64,000 bases of DNA from contig NC_067197.1 of the NCBI RefSeq assembly GCF_000699445.3, positions 23,295,809 to 23,359,808 on the forward strand. Reading direction: 5' to 3'. Positions within the stretch are counted from its first letter, which is position 1, and the number at the start of each line of letters is the position of its first letter. Positions 37,765 through 51,519 of the stretch are shown here, in pieces. The DNA comes from Schistosoma haematobium (Eukaryota > Platyhelminthes > Trematoda > Strigeidida > Schistosomatidae). Below the pieces are notes generated by a model. The model saw nothing but the letters and a program-made list of their open reading frames with translations. It was not told the DNA's origin and ran no database searches. The position numbers and the translations under genes are program-made.

Positions 37765-38318
37765 AGGGAAATTTATTTATTTATTTGAACACATTAATAC
37801 TGGCACAATAAGGCACCAGTTACATACGCGCCACCCAAATCCCATTTGATATGTGTGAGAGCTGTGATACTGCCCGGGTGTCCAAACCGAAGCAGGTGGT
37901 TTTCTTAGGGGGTCACATTCCGAGTCTTTGACTTGAAGGTCTGATCCACAAGGTAGTAGAGCATCGTAAGGAGATGCAGTCCCATGGTACCCGGTGACCA
38001 ACGATTGGTTCATACGCCATTTGTTCCTTCAGGATACTGGAGCTCATGTGCACCAGTGGTTTGGAATCAGGGTTTTTCAACTCCCCTAGATGGACTCTCC
38101 GTGTCCACCAACCCGGTTAAAACGCCGAACATCCACTTTTTGTCCTCTCAATTTCGTAAACAACACACCCGCCACGAGAAGGCAATGAGTAGGACTTCCC
38201 TGGCAGGGGCTATATACGCGTGGCCGTGTCGAAGCATTTCGAGAGAGAGAGAGAGAGAGAGCGGACTCTGCCCACTCTCGATCGTACCAGGGTATTTGGG
38301 GGCAAAGGTTGAGAAAAT
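37765..38318 (-). mobile_element. SR2-derived non-autonomous element, copy 2
   Basis: Minus-strand order: the 5' UTR head of SR2 from CCCCCAAATACCCTGGTA, through GAACCAATCGTTGGTCACC, to GTATCACAGC; then the SR2 3' end (TTGTGCCAGTATTAATGTGTT and CAAATAAATAAATAAAT). It carries a (GA)n expansion at 38240-38260 and a ~45-nt insertion relative to the other copies. Its tail ends about 120 nt upstream of the SIRT6 start codon, on the same strand, so it may contribute promoter or 5' leader sequence. Confidence 0.8.
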
Positions 38319-38889
38319 ACCATCACATCAACTTTGAAAACCATTTAGCACAGAGGAACTAGTTTGCAACTTACAATGGGAATATCGGAATCCATTTAGA
38401 GGTTTAAATTATGTAGAACCTAGAACATCAATTTAAACCCACATTGATGGTGGACCATAAAAAACAAGAAGGGAGATAAACTAAGACGAAATGGACGAAA
38501 GACAATCAAGGAAGGACAAATAAATATGGGGCAAAGTGAAAGCGCATCATTTAGCTGTCTAACCGATAGTCGAGGGAAAATTCTCACTAGGCATAGTATT
38601 TTTCACGTATGAAAAGGTTTTTCACTTATTGTAGTCTTTGGTGTACGGTGTTTGATCCCCAACAAAATTTAATCACAAAACTGTGAATCCAATCTAAAAT
38701 CTGTTCTGTTTTGCTTTCCGAGACATGTAAATCTAGTGTACTGAACATATAAGTATACAGTCTGAAAGTGTCTCAGGATTTGGTGAAGCTCAATTCATAT
38801 GATAAAAAACAAAGACGCAAATGGACGTAGATTTTAAATTGAATATTCAACCTGAGAAAGAATTAATATTCATTACCAAGTAATTGTAT

Positions 38890-39003
38890 ATGAGCTACCC
38901 TAGAAGTGTGAAGGCTAATGGAACCACCTGGTTGTCCAAACGGAAGTAGATTAAATGAGGTTCGAATGACTGGAAGTCGAACGCCCTAACTACTGAACCA
39001 ACA
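38890..39003 (-). repeat. tRNA-derived SINE, copy 3
   Basis: Minus strand: TTGGTTCAGTAGTTAGGGCG (A-box region), TTCGACTTCCAG, ATTCGAACCTC (B box), then a body with GCCTTCACACTTCTAGGG and AGCTCATA, shared with copies 1 and 2. Around it (38319-38889 and 39004-40079) I see only AT-rich DNA without genes. Confidence 0.62.
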
Positions 39004-40079
39004 CCCCTTAAAAAGGCTGTTTCTTTTTTTACAGGTACTGAGTCATTTTCCTGAGCATAAAAGTCATGGAAACTAATTCACGGCTAGTTCCAGTCTCCTG
39101 ATTTCGGGGAAATTCTGTGGCTTTCCCTAAAACCAAATGAAAATGAGTACCTTCCCCAAAGTCTGGAAATATTTCGAGGTAAAATCCCAGATATGAACCT
39201 TTGGGGTTTTCCAACATTTTCCAATATGGCTTTCCTAAAACGCATAAAATCTCCCCCGAAACCAGGGGATTGAGGTATCGCATAATGTAATAAAAACTCA
39301 GGTATTCAACAGAAATTACTGTAGAAGCTCAAATGAACACTGAAGAATCTTGAAATGAAGTAAAACAGTAATGTTTTGGGGAGAACGTGCTACTTAGTGT
39401 ACTATATAAATGACATTACACAAATCTGAATGGGCATATATCCGCTTAAAACAATTACATTAAGTTAAAATAACCCCCTTCATAAAAAAGACCTTATGGA
39501 CGAACAGATCATACTTTTAAGGTGGCGCTCAGTTTTAGGACGTTCAGTGTCGGATACGAGGGCAATTTAAAAAGGACATATAGAAGCAGGAACAATGAAC
39601 TGGTGCGTAACTTACTTCGCAATGCGATAATTATTGGATTCTCGTATTCTTGACACTTATCATTAGACTAAAACCATTCAGATTTCTCGCAGTGGAAGGT
39701 TTCTGAGGTTTACCATAAGTTTTGTATTACGAACAATATCAAACCCCACCAATAAGGCCAGACTCTATTATGCATCATATACATTTTTGAAAAACAATTG
39801 ACTGAATTCATCTAAACCACAAAGCACACAAGACTAGATTCGGTAGGTACATCTCCCTAGGCTGTCCAATTGTAGGTGTGATTAAGAAAAACAAACTTTG
39901 CACTACGAGCATAAATTTTGAAATGAATATGCGACTTCTCTCAAATTTATAAACGTGAACTGTTTCTGCGCTATCATGAACAAATTTATGATTGCTTCAC
40001 TATTACTAACTAGTCCTCTGTGATCTGTATCTGTAGCGATGAATCCTAAAGTAAATTGCTTTATAAAAACCCTCAGCAA

Positions 40080-40420
40080 TGTTGGAAAAAGCAAAAACAA
40101 AGGTTCTAGCAAAGTCGCATGGATTCATTTCATTTCGCAGGTTCTCGTCAGCTGCTTAGAGGCTGTGATATTTAAAATCATAATTACATAATGGGTTTAA
40201 ATCACTTGCATGAAAGGTTTGGTTGGAAGTTCTGTTGAAGACATATTCGTACAGTATATATACATATAGCTTCCAACCAAAACTCTCATACAAGTAACTT
40301 AAACCAATGTAATTACGACTTTAAAAATCGCAGATTTTAAGCAGCTGACGAGAACTTATGAAATAAAATGAATTCATGCCATTCCGCTAGAATCTTTGTC
40401 CTTGCTCCTTTCGAAACGAC
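40080..40420. mobile_element. foldback (long-TIR) element F1, copy 2
   Basis: An almost symmetrical hairpin. The inner arms 40117-40235 and about 40263-40380 match for about 115 nt, containing GGTTCTCGTCAGCTGCTTA, AATCATAATTACAT, GGTTTAA-TCACTTG-ATGA and GGTTGGAAG around a short AT-rich centre. Weaker similarity extends outward to CAAAGGTTCTAGC and GCTAGAATCTTTG. It is a second copy of the element at 24355-24675. No ORF. Confidence 0.72.
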
Positions 40421-41026
40421 AGAGGGAACAATGTGTATGAAAAGACCTTCAGCAATTATCGATTTTATCCTGGTTTGTCCTCAAAGTATTACTCATAAAA
40501 CAATACCCTATTTTTTGCGTATCTAAAATGCTCACTGGTGAGCCTTTTTGCTCGGCACGTTTGAGAACGATCTTCGAGTTCGTTTCTTGTTTTAATCTCT
40601 GTATGTTATGCGTGTTGATCTTATTTTTCGTACTCTCGACCTCTTATACGTATGTCCGAGCTCGTCAATACCAAGAAACCCAAAAAATAAGTTAAAAAAA
40701 CCATAGATCTCTAAATCATTTCTAAGAAATGACAGTCCCCTTGTACACCACAACAAGTTTTAATCATTTTTTAGATACATTACGTGCTTTCATAATGTCC
40801 TCATATCTCCAAGCGCTAGACCTTTTCTTGTTGGTGTCACACGTCTTGGATAGATATCGTATTTGACACATCCTTTAATATAAACGCTCAGAGATTACAA
40901 TCTATTTTGCATCGCATTGGAGCAATTCATTGGACTGGTGGGTATTAATTCAAGTAATGGAGTGTCTCAGGGTTCAATGTATCGGTCTAAATTTCGGTGT
41001 ATGATGAGGGAAGTTGTCACAATATA

Positions 41027-44000
41027 AATCAGATTCAGATTCGTGTGTTAAGGACAGATGGCCTACAGCCTGTGTTATTTCTTTTCTAATATGCTTTTGT
41101 CAGTGTCCAGTCTTCCCATGAACTAGTCAATTGAAGGTGTGGACACCACTGCTTGGGGGGAGCAGGTTCCAAGTATTGATGACTCGGTGGGAAACCTGCA
41201 TGCCACGGGTACTTTGTTCGTTCTTAGCTTTTCGACTCGCCTGCTATATCTTCTGAAATGCCCCGATCTAGTGGGAAAAAAAAGAGAGAATAAGTTAGGT
41301 CCAAAATCATTTCTGAGTATTCTATACATCGAAATTAGATTTCTCCTTAGTCTAAGATAGGACAGAGTAAAGAGATCCAGCTTTTCAAGCCTCTCTTTGT
41401 ATGGTAAACCCCGGAGTTCTGGAATTGTACGGGTAGCTGCCCTCTGTACTTTTTCTAGAATTTCCGAGTCTTTTTTTAAACAGGGGCTTGCAGCCTGAAC
41501 ACAGTTCTCAAGTTTAGTTCTCACTAAAGTTGTATATACTGTGATGAACATGGTAGAATATAACTTAGTGAATGTCCATTTTAAAGCTCAGAGGGTTCTA
41601 AACCACGCAGCTGAGACCTCATGGCAACGATTCATCGTCTTAAGATCATGACTCACCGTCACCCCTAGATACGGATGAGACCGGACCGCGGGTAGTGGCG
41701 CTTCCCCTATGCCGTACCTATTAACCTTTGTATCCTCAAAGTGCATGTAGACACACTTTAGACCAGTTAACCATGCTATTTAAGTCTGCCTGAAGTGCAC
41801 ATGAGTCTGTGTCTCCAGTTATTATCACTCTCAAACATCTTATGGGTGCATAAGTGTTGTGAAGAAACCATTTCGGGTTTCTTCAAAAAATGCAATAAGA
41901 CACAGATTTCAATAATGTAGCATTATATTTGCCATATTTAAAAAAATAGTAATAATAATAGAACAATAATAAATCAGGTCTGTGTAATTGGGAAGAATAT
42001 TGAATTCAGTTTAAAGAAGGAAATAGAGAAAATAAGGGAACAGAAATAAAGGAGACGTGAAATACGCAAATAGTTTAATAGGCGTGTTCGTGAACGCAGA
42101 ACATGAATTAACGACCATGTATATATCGTCAAATTAGTAACAAAAAATAATTAAGAAAGAACAACTTATTATTGTAGTAAGATATGACGCTAGAATAAAT
42201 GTTTGTGCAGTCATAGTTTGGAGTGATGCGATGAAAGTCTCAATTGAGTGAAAAGGATAATGAAATATCAATATGTATGAGACATATATGCATAGTGAAG
42301 ATAAGACGGGTCTGAGAAGTTAATTTAAGTGTAACACAAGCTATTGTCTTAATTACAAACTCCGTAATCTTAAGAATATTATTTATTTAGAAGGGAAAGG
42401 AGAGAGAAAAGAAGTGGACACCTAGTGAAAAGGTTCATCCATGATAAGAATAATTGATTTCAAAGGACAATCTGGAATTAAATATGTTTATAAGGATAAG
42501 AAGAGATAAAAAGAGTATCCAATGTATCGGGGGACCAATAATCATATTGATAACGGTAATAATTATAAATACGAACATAACCAGACTTCATATATTAAGA
42601 TGAGTAGAAATAAAATAAAATAGACGTGAAAAGTTCCAAAGGTTACATTTTTCTTTTCAGTCAATTAGATGGATGACGGACCTTTTTTGTATAAATCATT
42701 ATTAAACACATCGATATTCAATAGGTGATATAATTCACTTACGGAAAGAAAATCATGAAGGAGACTTCTGAGCCGGGTTGTAGTTTCACTGCGACCGAGG
42801 TTCACTGGAAGTCTGTTCCACATGGTTGAGTAGCGAATAAGGAAAAAATTCTGACGTAAGTTTGTGTGGGTTCTTGGAATCGGTAGAATATTCTCCTTAT
42901 TGCGTAGACTGTGGGATGATATCATAAGGTATGAAGGGGTGGATACCGAAGAGTAGGAAATACCGTCAATAAGTCGGTAGATAAAGACAAGATTTAATTT
43001 GATGCGTCTGATCCAAAGAGGTTCCAAGTTGAGTTGTTGACATCTTTGGTGATAGTCTTTGTTATCGGAATACCCCAGAACAGCTTTGGTGAACTTTCTT
43101 TGAACACCTTCAGTTTTAATCAGGTCCTTATGCCTTCAATTACTGTAAACTAAAATACTATATTCAAGAATGGGTAAGATACATTTTCTTTATAATAACA
43201 ACCTCGATTCTATATTATTGAAGTTTATCATTGTCAACCCGATGAGCTTTCTAGCTTTGGATACTTGAAATATAATGTGCTCAGAAAAGTTCAGACTGTT
43301 GCTATATCTTAAACCCAAGTCACGAACAGTGTTGAGAGGTTTGAGTGTATGCTTATGTATAGTCAGACTTAAGTTAAGGCAGCGGCCAATGTGGATAAAT
43401 CCACTTTTGTCAACATTAAGTGCCGAATTCCACGAAAAACTCCATTCGTATAACTTTTTTATTTCCTCCTGGATTACCGCTGAAATATAGTTTTCTTTCG
43501 TGGGAGAAGAGAATGAATAAACTACTTACAAGTCATCGGCAAAAACGAAAGGTTTACCATACTGAAATAGGGAACACACGTCACTGATAAAAAGGAGAAA
43601 GAGTAGTGGCCCAACCACACTTCCCTCTATAACCCCACTGGTTACATTCACAGGTTTAGAGTAGCAAGATCCAAAGCGAACGTTCTTCTAAAATAGATTT
43701 GAGCCAAGATAAAAGAGGATTCTGTATGCCAAATGAAGAGAGTTTTAAAAGAAGTTTGTGTGAGACACTGTCGAAATCCTTACTAAAATCGAAGTAAAAA
43801 ACTATCACTGACTGACCAACATCTCTTCTCTGGGTAATTTGATCAAAAAACTCCAGGTGCGATGTGAAACATGAGCGTTTAGTCATAAACCCGTGTTGGA
43901 ATGGGCTGATCAGACTAGCCGAAAGTAAAAATGATAATAGCTGTATGTGGATGATTTTTTCCATGGTTCTTGAGAGCACGGATGTCAAGTTAATTGGCCT

Positions 44001-47000
44001 ATGGTTAATAGTATCACTACGTGATCCTGTTTTGAATCTAGGGCTGATAAGAGATGTTTTCCATACAGATTGATAGGTCCCATATTCCATAGATAGATCG
44101 AAAAGTTTCAAACAAAATAGTGGAAACTCTCTACTCCCATATTTCAAAAATGATGGAGGTATCCCGTCAGGTCTACCATCATAAGGCTTTTTCAGGGCAG
44201 CTATGGCCTGTTTGATGCTAGAGGGTATAAAATCAATTTTCGATAGATGTCTGGATGTCAGCATTGGAAACGTAATGATAGAGATTTCAGTTCCAGTTTT
44301 TTAGCGTTGCGAAAAGTGCTTGCTGAATTGTTCGCAAATAGTATTCGGGTCGTTAACTATGAGGAGTTTAGTCGTGCCAAGGGAATTTGACTTCACACGG
44401 GATTTAAAAAGCCGAAGTATTGATAATTCTGGGCTTTTACCACGTAGGGCTTTATTTTCTATATTCATAAAATACTTACGTTTAGATGAAGCATTTCTGT
44501 CGATTTTTACATCTTCAGCGTATAATAATATTGGGACTGTACTATACTTGGGAGATCAGTAACACACAGTACAAAAAGTAAGGGACCTAGGGCGGAAACT
44601 TGAGGTACTCCACTAAGTACTGGTTTCTAGATGGAGCGCTTGGAATTTATTCTTACTCTCCGTCTGCGACCTACTATGAAATTCTTAAGCCATTTTAAAA
44701 GAAGTCCGACAATATCAATGTTTCCTAACTTCAATAACAGTCTATTACTTGGCACCTTGTCAAAAGCCTTATTGAAGTCTATATACAACATCTACTGAGT
44801 TTCCGTTGTCTAGCGCTTTTATCCGAAATTCCCTTATTATAAGGAGGTTCGTTGTATAAAACAAACCCCTTCTAAAACCATGTTGTTTTCTGTTTAACAA
44901 GTTATTGGTTTCCATAAATGCCATTATGGTGCGTTTGACTATTCTTTCCATTATTTTAACTATAACACTGGTGAGGCTTACAGGTCTGTAGTTTGATGGA
45001 AGTTATCGTGGTCCTGTTTTATGTATGGGCGGGACAATTGCGTCCTTCCAGTCCATAGGTAACACACATTGGTCAAGTGACAAGTTGAATATCACAGTCA
45101 GTAGGGCCGCGATATATTGTGGAATATGTCTCAAGATTTTGGTGTATAGTCCATCTGATCCTGTTAACTTTTTCATGTCCAAGATGCTACGAGCCTTAAG
45201 CACATCGTCTTGATCGGAGTCCACGGTAAGCAAGTGATTTGCTGACTCTGTATTTTTGTCTGGTTCATTGTTTAGAGGAGGCTGCTGAGTGAAAACTGCC
45301 CCAAAATAGTCAGCCACAGCCTCTGCTTTTCTCTGATCTTCCTCTATCATTTCAAATCCACTACCTCCTTTAATTAGGTTGGTAATCCAATGATGCATCC
45401 TTGTGCTGTAGTCTATGTACATGAATATTCTCTTAGGCTTTTTGAGTGCAGATTTTGCCAACTGCATTTCATATTCTCTTTGAGCTTCCCGAATTTTAGT
45501 TATATTCATGTTTCTTACCGATCTGTAGCGTTCCATCGTACCTGCTGTGTCAAGGCTGATGGCAACATTCCAAAATTTCTTCTTTTGTCTTAGTAAACGT
45601 CAAATATCCCGGCCTATCCAGGGATGTCCATGCTTCTTCTTCTCCTTCTTCTTTAGGCCTGTCCAGGGTTACCCGATTTTACAACTGCCTCTTATACTGA
45701 TGCCCTTGAGACAATTTTCCAGTTTTCACCGATTCTGCGGAGTTTATTGCCTCAATATCTACCTTCCATAAATTAGGACGGGCCGGCGCAACTGTTTGAC
45801 AGGCAATCTCAGCCATGAATTCGAATAATATGACTGCATAGTCACTTCTTCCTAGTGGTGCGACGGAAGTCATTTGACCAACGTCATCACAGTGTGTGAA
45901 AACCAAATCTAAAAGAGAAGAAGAGTTTCGTAAGTCAAATCTTTTGGGGTTTCTAATGTGTTGGAACGAAGCTAATCCAATCGAGGTTTCTAACAGTTTG
46001 CAATCGAACGATGTTATCGATGACCCTACTTCCAAGTTAAATTAGATTATAAACGGTGCATTAATGTCGCCTACCACGAAACTTTGACCCTTGTTACACC
46101 AGGGCTTAAGTTTACTTATGAGAAAATCATCTACTACACATTCTGGACTGCGATATACTACAACTAATTCAATATCTCGCCATGTATACTTCAGCTCGCA
46201 ACGCATTAGTTCATATGTCCTTGAATCATGTGCAACTGTCTCAACTGCTCTTATGGTTAGGATACTTTTCGTGTGCAAGATAACCCCGCCTCCACTACGG
46301 TTTAATCTATCAGCCCTAAGGGATAAAAACCCTACCAACTGCATTTCATTATCTAATACTTCTGACGATAACCAAGTTTCTGAAACAGCAATAACATCCA
46401 GTTTTTCTTTATCTACCAATGACTTGAGCTCCACCATCTCATTTAGTAAGCTGCAAGCATTTACGTAGCAAAACTTTAAGTCTAAGGAGAACTTTCCCTT
46501 ACCACCTAGAGTGGTCTGAGGATCGTTTTGCCCTGAACTTTTACAATTTGAAAACTCTTAAGGTCTAGGTTTCTCTCACCTTTTCGACTTCGCTCGTCTA
46601 TTTCCACTTCTGCAGCTCGTCTCCTTATACGATCCGATAGGGTGAGATCCTCACGGACGTATATTCCGGGTACAATCAGCTTGCGTGAGTTCCCTAGTAT
46701 TAGATTTCTTTCTTCAGACGAAGTCAATGTGACCTTTAAGAGACAGCTTTTCTGAGGACTTTCAGAATACACCTTTTGTCCTATTCCATAAAGCTTACAG
46801 ATGCTAACTGCTGGAACTGTTTCTGGGAGTAGCTTGCTTATTGAGGATTAATATGACTGAGGTCGTGCTCAAATCTAGTATTTGGTTCCTTATCGGAAGA
46901 TCCTCTTAACTTATGAAAAATTACCGACCTCTCAGCGAAGTCTGTCTTGACAGTGTGGAATTTTCGTTCCTGAAACCGTCTCTCCCTTTCACTCTGATTT

Positions 47001-47690
47001 TAATTCAGCGTAAAACACAGAGGTTGTGGTCTGTATTCTTACTTTTCTTTTCCTAGGTGTGACTGCGCAGCACTCATATACCTTATTTTGTCTCTTAATC
47101 ATATCCTCTACATTGCTCAGACCTCGCTCCCTTATATTTTGTATTACATTGTTTCGTGAATCTAGGACAGAACCCGCGGATTCGCACGCCTCAGTACTCT
47201 CTATAGATAGTTTCTTCTTCTCATCGCGCTTCTTTTTCTTCGTGAAAATGCCTACATCCATATGCTTATCTGTTTCCCTGATGAGGTCCACCTTTATGGT
47301 CTCATTTAAGTCTAGAGCTGGGCTCATAATAACGCTCTCAATTTCCTCAAAAGCAGAGTTCTGATCATCTGCTGCTGCCTACTTATCAGAGGGCAATTTT
47401 CTAGCTACGTTTAGCAGCTCTAGAATCAGCAGAGACTTAGTAAAACAACATGATTTACGCGACCGACGTGATAATGTCTTAAGGCACTGTTTATATGCGG
47501 CTGGAGTGAGTCCGGTGCATACATTGTAATACCACTTATTGCAGTTACCACACTGAATCCCCCCATCGACCGGGAAATAGCATGCTGGTCTACCACAACT
47601 ATGTTTCAACTGCGCCATAGATTTGTTCTTTGTTCCTATATAAATGAACCAAAGAAACAGAAGCAAAATCAGACTTCAGCAGCTACGAAA
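41027..47690 (-). mobile_element. CR1-clade non-LTR retrotransposon, split by a nested element
   Basis: Minus-strand order: ORF1 from about 47618 (MAQLKHSCGRPACYFP, then QCGNCNKWYYNVCTG, the PHD-like finger of CR1 ORF1), its continuation at 47327-46506 (SPQKSCLLKVTLTSSEERNL, an RNA-binding-like part), endonuclease at 46437-45679 (SETWLSSEVLD, VVGDINAP, GRSDYAVI), and RT from 45536 (SALKKPKRIF, GSDGLYTKIL, SNYRPVSLTS, FRRGLFYTTNLL, IDFNKAFDKVP, SGVPQVSALGPLLF, YAEDVKI). It breaks at 44515 and resumes at 41841 with the RT C-terminus (GDTDSCALQADLNSMVNW; KLENCVQAASPCLKKD to VSTPSID). Many stops and frameshifts are present, and the catalytic YADD reads YAED. It ends in GAATCT repeats at 41027-41045. 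Confidence 0.85.
41842..44508 (-). mobile_element. second CR1-like retrotransposon nested in the first
   Basis: RT frame at 44264-43656 (HLSKIDFIPSSIKQAIAALK, HRPINLTSVLSRTMEKI, FDFSKDFDSVSHKLLLKL) continuing through SGVIEGSVVGPLLFLLFISD and FVFADDL to the C-terminal block at 43027-42665 (LEPLWIRRIKLNLVFIYRLI, RQNFFLIRYSTMWNRLP). The remainder, 42664 to 41842, is AT-rich 3' UTR. The 5' end is truncated, beginning in the linker before the RT. Flanked by the 7-bp duplication acatctt (44509-44515 and 41835-41841), which interrupts the RT of the host element exactly at its YAED motif. Confidence 0.84.
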
Positions 47691-50600
47691 AAATCTTAAC
47701 ATCTATGGAAACAAACAATGCTCATAGATATGTCCAACGACGATGACTAAGTACCAGTGCCTTTAGTTTTATGTATCTGTACTCTTTAAGTATAGATGAT
47801 AAACGTCTCTAGAGAAAAAGCTGTACTCTTGTGGATTACTTTAACAGAAAGAATTCAATTAAACGAAAAACAGTAGTTTTTATGCTTAATTAAACTATCA
47901 ATACTATAAAAATTACTCAGAGGGAATATATCACTGTCTTTTTTTAATAGCGCGCGCTCCTCAGCATACTTTCTTTCAGTCTCCAACGGAGATCCCTATA
48001 GTCTACTGTCGGTGTGGCAGGACTAGTTGTGTTAAGTCTGAGTGTCACACTCTGCCCATTTCGCCGCATTCGATATTAGATATTGTAATGCGAATTTAAA
48101 TGACAGTGATGATGTTAATTAGTATATTCTGACCTTATCTACTACCTTAGAAATTAAGTTATATAATAAAGAGTATATCTGGAGGTTCTTTTCTTAGCTT
48201 TCTATTTGACACCAGTACTATTAGATCTATTATTTAATTACAAATTTAGGATCATTATATCATATTCATACTGTAAAACTCGTTAAAGCTTTAATAATGG
48301 GTATTATCAGACACAAACTTCCTATTTGTGAGTGTTGTACTTCATTGACTACAAATTAGTTACATACCCATGATTCATGGTTATCTTGCGAACGAAGTAG
48401 AATCATGTCATGTGGGCTGAGATGTTTACTGCACGAATTTTATTCGATCATGCTGACATTCCGGGTTTTGACACCAGCATCTACGTTTTGTTGCTGTTGT
48501 CGTGACTATTATTGTGTCTGAGTTTACAGCTCGTAATCGGAGCTTACGATCGGTAAGTATATCTAACGAAAGTACGCACGGCATTATTCATATTATCATT
48601 TTTAGACGGGTTTGTTTGACATTATTTCCTATGTTCATTGTACCAGCGAGTAGACGTGTAATTATTGAACATGACAAAACCTAATGTTGCTATTCGTTCA
48701 CTAGATCTGGTCGTGCAGTTTGGGATGGTTAATCACAGAGCATTTCATCTTTGATTTCGTCGTGAATACTCCAATGATGCAAGAAAAACTTTACAAGTTT
48801 GTAAATAGCTCAGTAATCTCAGAGTATAAACATCTCCATTAGCTTTCAACGCCAATTCCAACGATTTCATTAAAGAATCTATTGTTAGATTTATTAGATA
48901 GGACTGTGAAATGGAAGCAGCCGATCTAACACTGATTGATTTTACGGCATAACAAATAATTCCCCAAATCTTTTAAAGAAACATTTCATGAAATATTAAA
49001 TGATTTGTGAGATAATTTTATGATCAAAGCAGTTCAGCCTTCTGATTTTAGTGCTTCTACCGTTAAACTGCTGAAGTCTGATGGTAAAACTTTAGAAGAT
49101 TGACTTTAAAACCATCTCTGTTGTGGCAGACATTCACGACCGATTAGGATAAAAATACTTAGCACGACGCACTGGTTACGGAGCGTCCTTTCTAACAAAC
49201 AAAATGTCACTGAACAGTTTTTACGTGGCATAAGCGACTACTTAAATTTGAAAAATCTACTAAGTATTGGTCAAGGATGCTTAAGTGGACCAATAAATGG
49301 TATGCTATGGGCGCTAACAGTGGTTATACTTTGCATTTTTTTTATTTAGTTCTCACCGACATATACTGTCGCTGCAGTTGAATGATTTGTTCTAACTATA
49401 CGCCTAAGAAAGCGATTAATCTGGCCGTCATGATGGATTAAGATAAGTGGAATATAAACCAAGTTGTGTGACTTCAACGCACGCCACAAAGAGAACGGCA
49501 CTTGCACTTTTAAATGTACCGTCAAATCATTCGACTTGGCCTTTGGATAGGTAATAGAATGAAGGTGCTCGAACATGATTGATTCTGTTCTGTCAACAAA
49601 ATTCTGAGGAGGAACTTCAATCCAATATATATCCTACAACAGCATTTCATATATCTTTCTTTAAATTGCGCTTGAATTCTGTGACTCACGCTCTGGAATT
49701 ATCGGTTCAGTTTAGTGAGTCCGTCCTAATTTTTGTTCGGTACTTTTGCCAATAAACCTGTCACACATATTTTAGTCATAACACATTAGTTTTGGATGGC
49801 AGAAGAGTAAACGTGAGAACGATCATCCTCTGTTCTCGTTCACTTTTGCTCGATCTTCTTAACCCTATACCTCCAGGCATTTCACTTTACATTGAAGATA
49901 CATATTACTTAACTCTGTCGACATCAACAGCACATGCAGGAGTATTTCCTGTAGCAGTGCATACCGCTTAACTCAAAACTCCCAATCCTGACGTTCACTT
50001 CGTATGTATACCACACGCATCTTACTTTGATCGTCCGATCCCGATTATAGATAGTTTTAAATTCCTTTGATAAATAAAGTAATAACTTTATGTGCAAAGA
50101 CTTGTATTTAGGGATATTTACTCGTTTCCCATTTATTGATGATCACAAAAACATATTTCGTTTAATTTGTTTCTTTTACACTCGGCAAATCTAGATTGCA
50201 TATTTCTTCTGTCCATTCTGTCCCTAATTTCCAGCATCTGCATTCTTCACATGTATGAAACGCCAATCTGTCCCTCTAACCCTAAAGCCAATGGATTCTT
50301 TGAATATTCCTTGTATTTACACATACTAAATGAACTCCTGAAAATCTCCTACTTTTCAGTGAGTTCTATGCCTTTTTTCTTAGTTTAATTGGGCCGTCCG
50401 TTTGAACTTACCGTTTTCCATATGATCTCGACATTAAAACATTTCTCACGTCCACATCTTTATTCTGTTTCATATCTGAACATAGTTAAACATGACAAAT
50501 CGCTGCTACGACTTTCCAACGATTTTCTTTCTGTGTTTAACATGTACACCAGAGTCCGTTAAATCATATCTGATTCTCACATAGGTCCTCGATCCTGGAA

Positions 50601-51519
50601 AACCTTCAACCTCCCAATCGGCCTTTGCACCCTCATGTCTCTTCTAGCAGTTTCGCCGATCGGTTTATTACTAATCACCTTCACACTGTTTCAAGAGGCC
50701 CTGAAAGTTCTTGCCAGTAGGCGTCCAGTCAAATGTGGGAAGTCGAAACAAACTAATACCAACAAAGGCACAATTCTCAGAGGTCTTGATGACATGTGTT
50801 AGTTCATTCATACGGAAACAGACACGTCAATGTCAGTTGTTACCATTCCAGATGTGTTAAAAGCTATGGTGGAAGACAATGATGAGAACAATGACTGTAT
50901 ACATACAGATGACATCAGAAAGTTGCAAGCCGACATGAACATTCCTAATTCGCCTGCTTTTTTTCATACAAAAACTTCACCGAAATCCAGATCAGAAGTA
51001 TGTAACAAGCAGTTTCCTAGGATGTGTCGCCTCAGAAGTGTTTGAAGGAATGGAATGGTCTGTCATTTTGTACAGGTAAGTAAATCCTTGAAATCAATAG
51101 CTCTGTAAGTCTTCGACATTTGATGCTGACCACATTAGTTTCAATGGACTTGTAGAATTATGGCCTACGTCGTTAATAGTATTATTATAGTAATAGACTT
51201 AGTCCTAAAAGTGTAAATATGTCACAGTGTGACTGCGTAATCTATAAGATCATGCGTGGAAGTCATATCATTGTCTACAACGACTCATCGTATTGTAACA
51301 ATTAAAATGATGTCTGGGGTTTGAAAATAACATGTTTGGGCTAAAGATGGAATAATATACTTAATGTGAGTAGAGACAAGTTACACAGAATGACCACGCC
51401 TGCAAGGCTAAGCCATACCACCTGGTTGAACTTAACTGGATGCTCCCGTGTTCTCAACTGTTAACCTTCTCTTCGTGCCCGTTGTTGAACACAAATCTTT
51501 TCAGTAATTATATTATCGG
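47691..51519. other. no supportable gene; decayed DNA
   Basis: Only short scattered open frames. Some stretches of 48.9-49.3 kb (plus) read with a vaguely retroelement-like composition (LLSIGQGCLSGPINGMLWAL), but no diagnostic catalytic motif was found. No splice-bounded exon series was seen. Confidence 0.4.
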
